NCBI RefSeq assembly: GCF_023653175.1
Contig: NZ_JAMNXL010000004.1
Coordinates: forward strand, 1-53,876
DNA: 53,876 bases
Source: Erythrobacter sp.
Lineage (GTDB): Bacteria; Pseudomonadota; Alphaproteobacteria; Sphingomonadales; Sphingomonadaceae
Direction of reading: 5' to 3'
The translations under genes and the position numbers were made by a program. This document shows positions 1 to 8,828 of the stretch, in pieces (within the stretch, counting starts at the first letter, position 1; the number at the start of each line of letters is the position of its first letter). The notes under the pieces are model-generated. The model was not told where the DNA came from and did no database searches. It saw only the letters and a program-made list of their open reading frames with translations.

Positions 1-621
1 GATTGCGGCGGGCGGCAAGCGGTCGGGCACGCGGGCAACTTTGGTGTTGACCACGCCTCCCACCAGCCCCGAGCCGTAGAGCAGGGCCGAGGGCCCGCGC
101 AGCACCTCGATCCGCTCGGCCACCAGCGGGTTGATCGCGACCGCGTGATCGGGGCTGGTGTTGGACACGTCGAGGCTCTGGATGCCATCGATCAAGAGCC
201 GGGTGCGCTCGCCCTGAAGCCCGCGCAGCACCGGGCGCGAGACGCCGGGCCCGAAAGCGGTGGAGGAGACCCCGGGCAGGCTCGCCAGCGTCTCGCCCAG
301 CGTGGCGCGGGCGGCGCGGGACAGATCATCACCTGACAGAACCGCGCCCGAGACCGGCGCGGTGACACGCGCGCGGCGGCGGGTGCCGGTGACGATGATC
401 TCGGTGATCATTTCCGCGCCCGGGGCATCGGCGTCCATCCCGTCCTCGCCCTCCAGCATGGACATGAGGTCCATCGCATCGTCCGGCGGGGCCTCGCCGT
501 CATCCATCATGACGGGGGCCGGCACCTCGGGCGCAGCCTGATCCTGGGCATAGGCCGGATCGGCGAGCGCCAGCGCGGCGCAACCGGCCAGAACTGCGAG
601 AAATGCGGATGAAGCGCGCAT
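1..621 (-). CDS. TonB-dependent outer-membrane receptor, N-terminal part (runs off the window edge)
   Basis: Reverse-strand reading from the ATG at 619-621 gives 207 codons with no stop before the edge, so only the N-terminus is present. It starts with a signal peptide ending at about residue 25 (ALADPAYAQ), then an acidic Met/Asp-rich linker, then a plug domain beginning at EIIVTGTRRRARV. The plug carries the family signatures LPGVSSTAFGPG, RPVLRGLQGERTRLLIDG, VAERIEVLRGPSALLYGS and GGVVNTK. The stretch around SNTSPDHAVAINPLVAERIEVLRGP resembles the ZnuD-like (zinc or heme) receptor group more than the ferric-siderophore group; that assignment is from memory and the substrate is unproven. 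It would act in the outer membrane, powered by TonB-ExbBD. The gene upstream (810-2018) lies on the same strand, with a strong hairpin in the 188-bp gap. Confidence 0.9.
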   Translation of the reverse strand, partial: MRASSAFLAVLAGCAALALADPAYAQDQAAPEVPAPVMMDDGEAPPDDAMDLMSMLEGEDGMDADAPGAEMITEIIVTGTRRRARVTAPVSGAVLSGDDLSRAARATLGETLASLPGVSSTAFGPGVSRPVLRGLQGERTRLLIDGIQSLDVSNTSPDHAVAINPLVAERIEVLRGPSALLYGSGLVGGVVNTKVARVPDRLPPAAI

Positions 622-710
622 GGATGCTTCCTGTTGGCTGTGGCCCGAGGTTGCCGCGCTCAGACAGGTTCGTGAGAATGGTTCGTCAGAAAGGGAAGGC
701 ACCGGGAAGA

Positions 711-746
711 CGCGCCGGGAAGGAGTGTGCCTTCCTTCCCGGCGCG
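711..746 (-). terminator. Perfect 14-bp inverted repeat between the secreted protein and the receptor
   Basis: The arms at 711-724 (CGCGCCGGGAAGGA) and 733-746 are exact reverse complements around an 8-nt loop. It lies 64 bp past the stop of the 810-2018 gene and 90 bp before the receptor start, both on the minus strand. No clear U-tract follows on the minus strand (TCTTCCCGG), so it could be a terminator, an attenuator or a leader structure of the receptor mRNA. The structure is seen directly; the role is inferred. Confidence 0.5.
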
Positions 747-809
747 AGGTGCAGGTCATGCAGGAGGGGGCAGCGCATGACCTGTGGGGACTGAATAGGT
801 CGTCCCCCC

Positions 810-2018
810 TCAGTTGATGCGATAGACCACAGGGCAGTTCACGATGAAGCCCACGGCCCGGAAATCGCCGCCGTCGAGGCTCTTGATGAAGCCGCGGTGC
901 GACATCTCGGCGGCCTGCAGCGCGCTCGTCATGCGGTAGCGGTAGCCCTTCTGGATCGCCTCCTCGGTCCACACAGCCGGGAACAGCCGCCACATCGGCG
1001 AATAGTCGAGGTTGATGGTCGGGATCCCGCCGAGGACATTGAGCGGGCCGCCTTCGCCCGACAGCGCGCTGACGAGGCCCTGGCGGTGCGGATTGTCCTT
1101 GCCGGTCGGGCCGTTGACCACCACGACGATCCGCTCGGCGCTTTCACCGGGCGAGGCGTCTTCGAGCGCGAAGGGCATGTCCTTCATCGCGGGCGTGAAG
1201 GTGGCGTTCTCGAGGCTGGCGACGAGCGGGTCGTTGGCTTCGGTCGAGAGGTACATGATCGGCTTGTCGAAGGTGAAGCCGAGGGTCATCTTGATCGTCA
1301 CCGTGCCGTCACGCGGGCAGATCGCGGCGACCTTGTCGTGGACCTTGGTGTAATCGACCTTGCCGGCGCACATCGCGTTGAGCTCGGCCTCGCTCGCTTG
1401 GCTGATAACGGGCGCGTTGTAGATGATCGACTTGGCCGAGTTCTCGACATAGACCAGCGGGGTGTAATCGGCATCGCCGACCGAGCCGGGCTGGAAGGCC
1501 TTGGGCGGGAAAGGCGCATTGGCCGACCCCGGGGTGACGCTCAACGCGGGCTTGAAGTCCACGCTGCCGGCCGCGAAGCTGAAGGTCCCGTCCATCTCGA
1601 TCCGCGCGCGGCGGGTGGCCTTGCCGGTCAACGCAAAGGCAAGCTTGGGCGAGTAGGCGAGCCCCTGCAGGTCCGAAATGTTCTCGTCGGTGGAATCCGT
1701 GAGAATGAACCACACCGGCGTGCCATTGGGCAGCTTGCCCCGGCGTAGCGGCAGGGTGGCAGTGCCCTTTTCAAGATCGATATGCGCCGACTTCATCAGG
1801 ACCACCGGACCCAGCAGGCGCGGATCGACTTCCGAGGGCGAAGGCTGGGCGACGATGGTCTTGAGATCATTGGCGATCGAGGCGGGTGCCTCGCGGACCT
1901 CGTCGAGAGGCTTGCCTTCCTTGCCGCGCACAACAACGTCGGCGTGACCGACCGAAGGCAGAGCAAGGGCCAGCACTGCCCCCGCCGCCATCATCGCGTT
2001 TCTGAACTTGCGCATCAC
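810..2018 (-). CDS. Secreted protein of unknown function
   Basis: 402 aa. A clear signal peptide (MMRKFRNAMMAAGAVLALAL, cleavage after VGHA near residue 26) predicts export to the periplasm or beyond. The mature part looks globular, with many short beta-like stretches, no transmembrane segment and no catalytic motif I recognise. Three cysteines occur in the second half, in AMCAGK, AICPRD and IVNCPV. I do not recognise a family. The start is the first ATG of the signal peptide; the second Met is equally possible. It reads away from the small gene at 2311, so the 290-bp gap at 2019-2310 holds divergent promoters; an imperfectly placed repeat GACAG-N6-CTGTC sits there at 2145-2160. It may be co-expressed with the downstream receptor unless the hairpin at 711-746 stops transcription. 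Confidence 0.8.
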   Translation of the reverse strand: MMRKFRNAMMAAGAVLALALPSVGHADVVVRGKEGKPLDEVREAPASIANDLKTIVAQPSPSEVDPRLLGPVVLMKSAHIDLEKGTATLPLRRGKLPNGTPVWFILTDSTDENISDLQGLAYSPKLAFALTGKATRRARIEMDGTFSFAAGSVDFKPALSVTPGSANAPFPPKAFQPGSVGDADYTPLVYVENSAKSIIYNAPVISQASEAELNAMCAGKVDYTKVHDKVAAICPRDGTVTIKMTLGFTFDKPIMYLSTEANDPLVASLENATFTPAMKDMPFALEDASPGESAERIVVVVNGPTGKDNPHRQGLVSALSGEGGPLNVLGGIPTINLDYSPMWRLFPAVWTEEAIQKGYRYRMTSALQAAEMSHRGFIKSLDGGDFRAVGFIVNCPVVYRIN

Positions 2019-2310
2019 TTGCTCCTTGTGGTTCGGCAGAAAATGGCGCCTGCCGATCGCCGCAAGACCAGTGATGCGCTATGGCGCGCCGCGCTTCTTT
2101 CGCGATGGCCCGCGTTTTTCGGTTTCTCGCTGTCACGGGCAATTGACAGGCCAGACTGTCGCAAGCACGGGCAACACGGCGCAAGATTTCGAAAGCCGCC
2201 CGCACGATGCGGGGGGTAGGCCCGGCCATGAAAGGTATCCTTCGACTATGCCCTGGCTAAGGTGGATCGAGTGGTTTTCCGGGCGGCCCCGAGGGCTGCT
2301 TGCGCCGAAT

Positions 2311-2607
2311 ATGGCGATCACCCTCGTCACCTTGCGGATTGCGCCTGCGGCAATCACCGACGAGGTCAGCTTCTACCGCAGCGCCGAGTATGACGCCTTG
2401 CTGGAATGGGCAAAAATGGGCCGCTTCATCCTCGCCTTGGCCAGCACGGATCGTGACGAGCTGACCCTGCTGTGCATCCAGACGCCCGACGAGATGCGCG
2501 CCGCGGTCGCCGAACTGCCGCTGGTCGCGGCGGGTCTGGCAACGGTCGACATCCGGCCGGCCATGTCCTTGAGAATGGACGAGGACGACTACGGCGTCCT
2601 GCAATAA
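2311..2607 (+). CDS. Small protein, possibly dimeric alpha/beta-barrel (YciI or muconolactone-isomerase-like)
   Basis: 98 aa from ATG 2311; an in-frame ATG at 2248 would add 21 residues (MPWLRWIEWFSGRPRG), and neither start has a strong ribosome site. The sequence has an initial beta strand (MAITLVTLRI), a helix (EYDALLEWAKMG), a strand (LTLLCIQT), a helix (DEMRAAVAELPL) and a last strand (LATVDIRPAM), the order expected of small ferredoxin-fold proteins such as YciI or muconolactone isomerase. That is fold-level guesswork: I see no catalytic residues to confirm it. The next gene is an AraC regulator on the same strand 173 bp away, with its own likely promoter. Confidence 0.6.
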   Translation: MAITLVTLRIAPAAITDEVSFYRSAEYDALLEWAKMGRFILALASTDRDELTLLCIQTPDEMRAAVAELPLVAAGLATVDIRPAMSLRMDEDDYGVLQ

Positions 2608-2704
2608 GTCACGGAATTTCCGCCATCCGTCTAACCCGTCTAACGGCGCGGCGGCGGTTTCGATATCTTGCGCTTTTGTCACGAGTCCACCCCGACGCCC
2701 TGTC

Positions 2705-2756
2705 AAAGTGTCACATGCAGACGTATGATTGCCGTGTCTCGGGGATCAGACACTTT
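2705..2756. promoter_or_regulatory. Inverted repeat AAAGTGTC...GACACTTT upstream of the AraC gene
   Basis: AAAGTGTC at 2705-2712 is repeated in inverted form as GACACTTT at 2749-2756, with 36 bp between. The second arm ends 24 bp before the AraC start at 2781. This spacing suits two bound monomers or a looped promoter, and autoregulation by the AraC protein is possible. Arms seen directly; function inferred. Confidence 0.35.
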
Positions 2757-2780
2757 TGCATCGCTAGAGATTGGAGCACG

Positions 2781-3713
2781 ATGATGGCAATGGGCGAGGG
2801 ATCGAGCTTTCACATCGGCATGGGTACCAAGGCCGGGTTTTTCCGCCACATCCACTGGTCGGATCAGCCCGATGTCACCCTGTTCGACACCGGCTCGCTC
2901 CCCATGGTCGCGATGCGCCACCACCGCACGCTGGTGGATGGCATGGTCGAGATCGTCGCCGATGCGCCCGAAACCGACGATTGGGACGCGCTGATCGTCA
3001 ATCGCAACGGGTCGGGCAAGATGGGCATCGATTTCTGCGGCGCCTACAAGAGCCTCGCGCTGCACCGCGACCTGTGCCTCTTCCTTCCGGCGGGCGCCGA
3101 TAGCCGCCTGCAGTTCGACGGACAGGCCGGTTCCTTCGTGCTCTATCTGCGCCCCGGCTTGATCGCCTCGCTGCTGGCAAGCGAGGGCAAGGGTGCCGAT
3201 GCGCTCGCCCCCATCGTGGGCCGGCACCTGCCGCGCGTGGCGCATCTGCTGGGCCTTATCGAAAGCGAGCTGCGCCGCCCGAGCCTCGGATCGCGGCTGA
3301 TGATCGACGGGCTGCTGCGCGCGATCGCAGGCCTCCTGGTCAGCAACGATTCGCTGCCCGCGGCCGAACCGGCAGAGCGGATCTACCTCTCTCCGCCCAA
3401 GCTCAAGCGGGTGCTCGATTTCATCGAGGCCAACCTGCAAGAGAGCATCGGGCTCGATGATCTCGCCCGCGCGGCGGGGCTGTCGGCGAACCACTTCCTG
3501 CGCGTCTTCAAGCTGGCGACGGGCGAGACGCCCTACCATTTCCTGCGCGCGCGGCGGCTTGAACGGGCGCGGCAATTGCTGGCCGACAATGCCATGCCGC
3601 TCGCCGAGCTCGCGCTCGAATGCGGCTTTGCCAATCAGGCCCATTTCACCGCCGCCTTCAGCCGCGAGGTCGGCATCTCGCCGGGCCGCTACCGCCGCGC
3701 GGTGCGCGCCTGA
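2781..3713 (+). CDS. AraC-family transcriptional regulator
   Basis: 310 aa. The start at 2781 (MMAMGEGSSF) has GGAG just upstream and gives the usual AraC length; the reading frame extends upstream only as non-homologous sequence. The N-terminal half (about 1-200) is a cupin-like sensing domain of the type with DFCGAYKSLALHRDLCLFLP. The C-terminal 100 residues hold the two helix-turn-helix motifs: IGLDDLARAAGLSANHFLRV followed by ATGETPYHFLRARRLERA, and PLAELALECGFANQAHFTAA followed by VGISPGRYRR. This is a complete DNA-binding domain. It precedes a secreted beta-barrel gene, and a 12-bp palindrome sits between the two, so regulation of that gene is a reasonable guess. The ligand is unknown. 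Confidence 0.9.
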   Translation: MMAMGEGSSFHIGMGTKAGFFRHIHWSDQPDVTLFDTGSLPMVAMRHHRTLVDGMVEIVADAPETDDWDALIVNRNGSGKMGIDFCGAYKSLALHRDLCLFLPAGADSRLQFDGQAGSFVLYLRPGLIASLLASEGKGADALAPIVGRHLPRVAHLLGLIESELRRPSLGSRLMIDGLLRAIAGLLVSNDSLPAAEPAERIYLSPPKLKRVLDFIEANLQESIGLDDLARAAGLSANHFLRVFKLATGETPYHFLRARRLERARQLLADNAMPLAELALECGFANQAHFTAAFSREVGISPGRYRRAVRA

Positions 3714-3767
3714 TGACCCCGCGGGCGCCTTGTGTCGCCCGCTATTATCATCTCTAAATCATAGGGT

Positions 3768-3779
3768 TGAAGCGCTTCA
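3768..3779. promoter_or_regulatory. Perfect 12-bp palindrome TGAAGCGCTTCA, candidate operator
   Basis: TGAAGCGCTTCA is exactly self-complementary and lies 150 bp upstream of the outer-membrane protein start and 54 bp after the AraC stop. The core resembles LacI/PurR-type operators with a central CG, but no LacI gene is in the window. Palindrome seen; role inferred. Confidence 0.35.
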
Positions 3780-3929
3780 TGTGGCGATTGCGTCACAGCA
3801 TCCCGGCTTCGATTGCGCAGCCTGCAACACGGCGCGCTTTCTGGAAAAAGCCCTCGCCTTTCTGACAAGATGGGCATGGCGGCAGGGCGCATTGATGGCT
3901 CCTCGGACAAATCCAAGGAGCCCCGATCA

Positions 3930-4946
3930 ATGTTGCGCAATGTCCTCTCCCCCCGCCTGCTGCTCGCCACCGGAGTGGCCTGCACCTGCCTCGCCACTCC
4001 CGCGCTTTCCGCTGAAAGCGAGACGTCCGAGGCCGGCGGCGCGCCGCGTGCGCCGATCACGCTGACCACCACGAGCGTCGCCGCTGCCACCGATGCCGCC
4101 GTGCTCGATCCCGCAGCTGCACCGCAGGCGGTCAATCCGGTGGCGGTCGCTGCGGCTGCGGCCGCCGCTGCCGCGCAGGACGGTGATGACCTCGGCGGCT
4201 GGACACCGCTCGGCTCGGAAGGCTTCGGGCAGGAGCTGTTCGCCAAGTGGGTTCCCGTCCCCAACGGCGACAGCGGCGCGCCGCGCCAGGGCTGGCTCGG
4301 CACCGCCGACGGCTTCTTCACGCGCGAGGCCCACCTCGCCTACACCTATGTCGATGGCGATGGCTTCGACGCCCACCAGGGTCTCGCCCGCTTCCACCTG
4401 CCGTTTTCGCGCCGCCTGTGGGCGGGGCTGGAAGTGCCCTTCTACCAGGAGAGCGGCGGGGATTCGGATTTCGGCGACATCACGCTCAACACGCAAGTGA
4501 TGCTGATCGAAAAGCGCAATATCTCACTGAACGCAGGCATCGGCTGGCGCCTGCCGACCGGCTCGGACAGTTTCGGCAACGGGGTGTTCGCCGCCCAGCC
4601 GCAGCTCAACCTGTTCACCGACGTGGGCGGCGGGTTCTCGTTCCGCGGCCGGGTGGCCTATGACTTCCCCGACAGCGGCGCGCCCGAAAGCTTTATCCTC
4701 AACGCGGCGATCGGCCAGACCTTCACCGATCACGACAAGGCGCCCCTCGGCGATTTCACCTGGTACGTGGCGAGCACCTGGCGCGAGTTCCAGGACGGCG
4801 GCCCGACCTTCATCTCGGTCACGCCCGGGGTGCGCACCCATCTTGGCGGCAACCTGTTCCTGCTGGCCGGGATCGAAATCCCGCTCAACGACACCTCGCA
4901 ATTCTTCCGCGAGGCCTTCACCGTGCAGCTGGTGCAGGGCTTCTAG
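3930..4946 (+). CDS. Outer-membrane beta-barrel protein (phenol-degradation MetA-like, tentative)
   Basis: 338 aa from ATG 3930, which has a good ribosome site AAGGAG 9 bp upstream and opens a signal peptide (MLRNVLSPRLLLATGVACTC, cleavage near ALSAES). Residues about 30-90 are Ala-rich and low complexity. From about residue 105 the sequence alternates short amphipathic strands with turns and ends in an aromatic residue (VQLVQGF), as expected for an outer-membrane barrel. The pattern LPFSRRLWAGLEVPFYQES ... GWRLPTG ... PGVRTHLGGNLFLLAGIEIP resembles the MetA-type transporter family, but I hold that loosely. It is flanked by AraC genes on both sides (2781-3713 and 4975-5877, the latter convergent), so its expression is probably inducible by a solute. 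Confidence 0.75.
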   Translation: MLRNVLSPRLLLATGVACTCLATPALSAESETSEAGGAPRAPITLTTTSVAAATDAAVLDPAAAPQAVNPVAVAAAAAAAAAQDGDDLGGWTPLGSEGFGQELFAKWVPVPNGDSGAPRQGWLGTADGFFTREAHLAYTYVDGDGFDAHQGLARFHLPFSRRLWAGLEVPFYQESGGDSDFGDITLNTQVMLIEKRNISLNAGIGWRLPTGSDSFGNGVFAAQPQLNLFTDVGGGFSFRGRVAYDFPDSGAPESFILNAAIGQTFTDHDKAPLGDFTWYVASTWREFQDGGPTFISVTPGVRTHLGGNLFLLAGIEIPLNDTSQFFREAFTVQLVQGF

Positions 4947-4974
4947 CCCCGCTCCCGCGGCGACCCGATTTCCC

Positions 4975-5877
4975 TCAGCGCATGATCTTGCGATAGGCGC
5001 TGGGAGAAATCCCCGTCAGCTGGCGGAAGCGGCTGGCGAATTGCGGGTGCGAGGCAAAGCCCGCTGCATCGCCCACCGCCTGCACCGGCAGGTGCGCCTC
5101 GTCGAGCAGCCGGCACGCCAGCGCGATCCGCGCGCGCAGGATATAGGCGTAAGGCGGCAGGCCCGTCGCCGCGCGAAAGCCCCGCGCGAAGTGGAAGCGG
5201 CTGTACCCGGCCAGCCCCGCCAGGTCATCAAGCGCGATCGGCTCGCGCAGGTTTTCACCGATATAGTCGCGCACCCGCGCGACGCTGGCGGGCGAGATGA
5301 TGATCTTGTTGTCCTTCGCCGCACCCGCAGTCTGGCGTTCGAACAACCGATGCAGTGCCGCCTCAAGCTGATATTCCTGCTCCATCAGCCCCAGATCGTC
5401 GTATTCCGATGCACGCACCAGCGCGGTCAGCAGGCGACTGAGCAGCGGGTCGAACTTGCCGAAGGTCTCCTGAAGCTGGACCTTGGCAGGATCGCAATCG
5501 AACTGCTCGGCGATGGTCTGCGCGTAGTAACCGGGCTCGAGATAGATGTGGCCGAAGGCGATCGGCCCTTCGGTCATCCAGCTGTAGGAGCTGCCCGCCT
5601 CGATCGCCGAGAGAGCCCGGTCCTCCACCTCGCGCACCAGCGTCTCGGTGCGGCGGCGGCGGGTGATGCGCTTGGCTCCGCCCATGTGGACAACGAGGTA
5701 GTGATGATCGAGCGGCGGCTGCACCATGCGCCGCGCGCTCTTCTCCCAGCGCTGGATGATCGCGCCGTGGATCTGCCGCGGGGCGCTGGAGATGCTGCGC
5801 GCAGGCGTTGCCCAGTCACGCCAGGCGAGCGGGTGCAGCTTGCCCGGCTCTGGGAGAGGAGGATCAAAGGGGGCCAT
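4975..5877 (-). CDS. AraC-family transcriptional regulator
   Basis: 300 aa. The start at 5877 (MAPFDPPLPEPGKL) is preceded on the minus strand by an AGGAG-like run (GATCCTCCTCTCCC on the other strand) and gives a family-typical length; the open frame upstream of it is unrelated noise. The N-terminal two-thirds is a sensing domain. The C-terminus holds two helix-turn-helix motifs: IALDDLAGLAGYSRFHFARG followed by ATGLPPYAYILRARIALA, and PVQAVGDAAGFASHPQFASR followed by LTGISPSAYRKIMR. It converges on the outer-membrane protein gene, with only 28 bp between their stops. It differs clearly from the other AraC gene at 2781, so this is not a local duplication. Confidence 0.9.
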   Translation of the reverse strand: MAPFDPPLPEPGKLHPLAWRDWATPARSISSAPRQIHGAIIQRWEKSARRMVQPPLDHHYLVVHMGGAKRITRRRRTETLVREVEDRALSAIEAGSSYSWMTEGPIAFGHIYLEPGYYAQTIAEQFDCDPAKVQLQETFGKFDPLLSRLLTALVRASEYDDLGLMEQEYQLEAALHRLFERQTAGAAKDNKIIISPASVARVRDYIGENLREPIALDDLAGLAGYSRFHFARGFRAATGLPPYAYILRARIALACRLLDEAHLPVQAVGDAAGFASHPQFASRFRQLTGISPSAYRKIMR

Positions 5878-6017
5878 GTCGGCCCACGTTAGACATGATG
5901 GCGGGCCGCTTGTCCATCTGCGCTGGCGGGCGCAGAGAGCGGCGCATTGTCTGAAATACGCGCGAGGGTGCCGCTTTCCCCCGAAAACGTCGCCCGAACG
6001 CCAAGCCGTGCCCTGCG

Positions 6018-8828
6018 CTAGAACCCCATGGTGACGCCTGCGCCGGAGTAGGTCACCCGTCTGCCCACGCGCGCCGCGAAAACGTGACCTTGTTCGCGAC
6101 CCTCGTGAACGATGACGGTGATCTCCCGCGTTCCGGCCATGCCGGGGAAGGCCCCCTCGCGGTTCGCAAGGGTCAGGGTGCGCGCGGTGTCGTCCCACGT
6201 GATGCCGACCCGGGCAAACGCGCCGCGCACATAGCCCATATCGGTGCCCTCGTCCTCGTAGAGCGTGAAGCGCCCGTCGGCTCCGGCGAAGATGTGGAGC
6301 GTGAGCGGGCCTTGCTGATCCTGCGCGGTCGATTGCACATCCGGCCCGGCAGGGATGATCGCGCCGGCGCGCACGAACAGCGGCAGCTCCTCGCGCGGGG
6401 CGGCGGCGGTGACGGTCCGGCCGCCCGTAATCCGCGCTCCGCTGTTGGCATCGAACCAGTCGCCCTGCGGCAGGTAGACTTGTCGCGAGCGCGCGCCGAA
6501 CTGCGTCACCGGCGCCACCATCAGCGACGGGCCGAACAGATATTGGTCGTCGATCCCCCACACCTGCCGCTCACTCTCGAAGTCCATCACCAGCGGGCGC
6601 AGGATCGTCGCGTCGCTGAAGTGGGTCTCGGCCGCCAGCGTGTAGATATAGGGCAGCAGGCGGTAGCGCAGGCGGTGGTAGCGGGTGAGCCCCTCCAGCA
6701 TCGCCGGATCGCCCTCGCTCACGAGGTAGGTCTCGCGGTGCGGGAACTCGCCGTGGCTGCGGAACAGCGGCGAGAATGCGCCGAACTGGAACCAGCGCAG
6801 ATAGAGCTCCCGCCATTCGGCGAGGTGCGCAGGGTCCTGCTTGCTGAAGCGATCCTCCACGGCGAACCCGCCGATGTCGTGGGTCCAGTTGGGCACGCCC
6901 GCAAGGCTGAGGTTCAATCCGGCGCTGATCTGGTCGCGCAGGTCGTCCCACCGCGCGGCGACATCGCCCGACCAGAGCGCGGACGAAGTGCGCTGGATTC
7001 CGCCGAAGCCCGAGCGGGTGAGGATGAAGGGGCGGGTGTCCGGCTGTGCTTGCCGGAGCCCCTCGGCCACCCCTTCCGCGTGTACCAGCGGATAGGAATT
7101 GAAGATCGCCGCGCCTGGCACCCCGGTGGTGGGTGAGGTCATCTGGTAGGCGCGCTCCTCGACCGAGAGGTTCGAGTGCCAGTCGGGCTCGGTCGCGTCC
7201 ATCCACCAGGCATCGAAGCCCTGCGGGAACAGCGCGTCCTTCACCTGCTGCCAGTAGAGCGCGCGGGCCTCGGGGTCGTAAGGATCGTAAAAGGTGTTGG
7301 CATAGCCTTTCCCCACCCAGTCACGCTGGCCTGCCTCCAAGGGACGTTCGTAGAGGAAGCCCTTCTCGCGCAGAGCTTTGCCATTGGCGGTGTCGGGATA
7401 GAACTTGGGCCAGACCGAGATCATCACCCGCCCGTCCATTGCCTTGACCGCATCGACCATCGCCTTGGGATCGGGAAAGCGTGCAGGATCGAAACAATGG
7501 CAGCCCCAGCTGTCCTCGGGCCAGTAGAACCAGTCCTGCACGATCGTGTCGATCGGGATCGCCCGCGCGCGGTATTCGCGCATCACGCCGACCACCTCGT
7601 CAGAGGTGGTGTAGCGCTGGCGCGATTGCCAGAAGCCATAGGCCCAGCGGGGCATCATCGGGGCCTTGCCGGTGAGGCGGCGGTATCCGGCGATGGCGGC
7701 GTCCATGGTGGGCGCAGGCACGACGTAGTAGTCGATCGCCTTGCCTGCCTCGCTGGCGAAGCTCACCGAGTGGCGATCCTCGGGCGGCAGGGGCGCGGCG
7801 TGTTCGAGCGCGATGTAGCCCTGATTGGGCTCCCACTCGATGCGCAAGCTGGCCGGCCTGCCCGCCTCCAGATCGAGCGCGAAGTTGTGATACCAGGGGT
7901 TCCAGTTCTGCCGCCAGCGCGAGAGCACCTCCTTCCCGTCGGCGAACACCTTCACATAGGACGAGGAGTAGAGCCGGAACTTGTGTTCGCCCGAGGCGGA
8001 GGGGGTGTATTGCCCGGTCCACACCACCCGCTGCGTCTCTGTCGCATTGCCCTGCGTGTTCTGCCCGGTGGTTGCCGCGACAGTGGCGGCCTTGGCCTCG
8101 GCGGGCCAGCGCGCCTGATCCTTGAGGTACTGGTAGTCGATGGTGCCCTCGCGGCGGTCGAGCACCAGCCGCTCGCCGAGGTAGTATTGCGCCCGCCAGT
8201 CGAGCGCCAGCCTCGCATAGGGCGCAGGGTCGCCGACGCGCGTGATCGAGGCATTGTCCCACAGGATGCCGTAGCCGCGGGTCGAGACCAGAAAGGGCAC
8301 CGCAATCGCCATGTTGTGCTGGGCGAGCTCCACGTCCTCGCCGTTGTAGTCCATCTGGCGGTTCTGGTGCTGGCCGAGGCCGTAGAGCCCCTCGTCCGTG
8401 CCGCGGTTGAATTGGACGCGGGTGGCGAGCCACTCCTGGCCCTCGACCTCTACCGGCGTCAGGCGGCGCGCGGGGGCATATTCGTCGAGCATCACGGCTC
8501 CGGCAGGGTCGCGGATCGTGAGCCGTCCATCGGCAAGGTTCACTGCCGCCGAGGCCTGAGGCATGGTCAGGCTGGCGACCTCGCCCGCGCGGCGGAAGAC
8601 GGGGGTGCCATCGGCCTCGGTCACGACCATCGCAGTCGGTCTACCTTCGGGGGGCTCCGCCCCGACCGTCACGCGGAACGTGCCGTCGCGGTGGGCGAGG
8701 ACGCGCACCTGCTCGCCCGTGTCGGTGGTGACGATCATCCCGTGCGGCACCTCTCGCACTTCGCCTGCGAGGGCGGGAGCGGCGAGAGCCGCCAGCCATG
8801 TTACCGCTACCAATTTCCGGCCTGCCAT
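6018..8828 (-). CDS. Secreted GH31 glycosidase with inserted PA14 domain (alpha-xylosidase type)
   Basis: 936 aa. The start at 8828 opens a signal peptide (MAGRKLVAVTWLAALAAPAL-AG), so the enzyme is exported. After the GH31 N-terminal beta domain, a PA14-like insert lies at about residues 240-340 (WTGQYTPSASGEHKFRLYSS, then YVKVFADGKEVLSRW). The catalytic barrel follows, with the nucleophile Asp544 in FDAWWMDATEPDW and the acid/base Asp622 in SALWSGDVAARWDDL; both signature regions are intact. A C-terminal beta domain ends the protein. PA14-containing GH31 enzymes include xyloglucan alpha-xylosidases and alpha-glucan transglucosidases; I favour alpha-xylosidase, but the substrate cannot be read from sequence alone. 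No polysaccharide operon surrounds it, although glucuronate catabolism genes lie 14 kb away. It reads divergently from the DUF427 gene. Confidence 0.92.
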   Translation of the reverse strand: MAGRKLVAVTWLAALAAPALAGEVREVPHGMIVTTDTGEQVRVLAHRDGTFRVTVGAEPPEGRPTAMVVTEADGTPVFRRAGEVASLTMPQASAAVNLADGRLTIRDPAGAVMLDEYAPARRLTPVEVEGQEWLATRVQFNRGTDEGLYGLGQHQNRQMDYNGEDVELAQHNMAIAVPFLVSTRGYGILWDNASITRVGDPAPYARLALDWRAQYYLGERLVLDRREGTIDYQYLKDQARWPAEAKAATVAATTGQNTQGNATETQRVVWTGQYTPSASGEHKFRLYSSSYVKVFADGKEVLSRWRQNWNPWYHNFALDLEAGRPASLRIEWEPNQGYIALEHAAPLPPEDRHSVSFASEAGKAIDYYVVPAPTMDAAIAGYRRLTGKAPMMPRWAYGFWQSRQRYTTSDEVVGVMREYRARAIPIDTIVQDWFYWPEDSWGCHCFDPARFPDPKAMVDAVKAMDGRVMISVWPKFYPDTANGKALREKGFLYERPLEAGQRDWVGKGYANTFYDPYDPEARALYWQQVKDALFPQGFDAWWMDATEPDWHSNLSVEERAYQMTSPTTGVPGAAIFNSYPLVHAEGVAEGLRQAQPDTRPFILTRSGFGGIQRTSSALWSGDVAARWDDLRDQISAGLNLSLAGVPNWTHDIGGFAVEDRFSKQDPAHLAEWRELYLRWFQFGAFSPLFRSHGEFPHRETYLVSEGDPAMLEGLTRYHRLRYRLLPYIYTLAAETHFSDATILRPLVMDFESERQVWGIDDQYLFGPSLMVAPVTQFGARSRQVYLPQGDWFDANSGARITGGRTVTAAAPREELPLFVRAGAIIPAGPDVQSTAQDQQGPLTLHIFAGADGRFTLYEDEGTDMGYVRGAFARVGITWDDTARTLTLANREGAFPGMAGTREITVIVHEGREQGHVFAARVGRRVTYSGAGVTMGF

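Noticed and set aside
622-809. Cobalamin riboswitch before the TonB receptor
   Set aside because: The leader has a strong hairpin but I could not find the conserved B12-box core, so I do not call it a riboswitch.
5878-6561. Upstream extension of the AraC frame at 4975
   Set aside because: The extra residues are low-complexity and lie over the 3' end of the GH31 gene; the ATG at 5877 gives normal AraC length.
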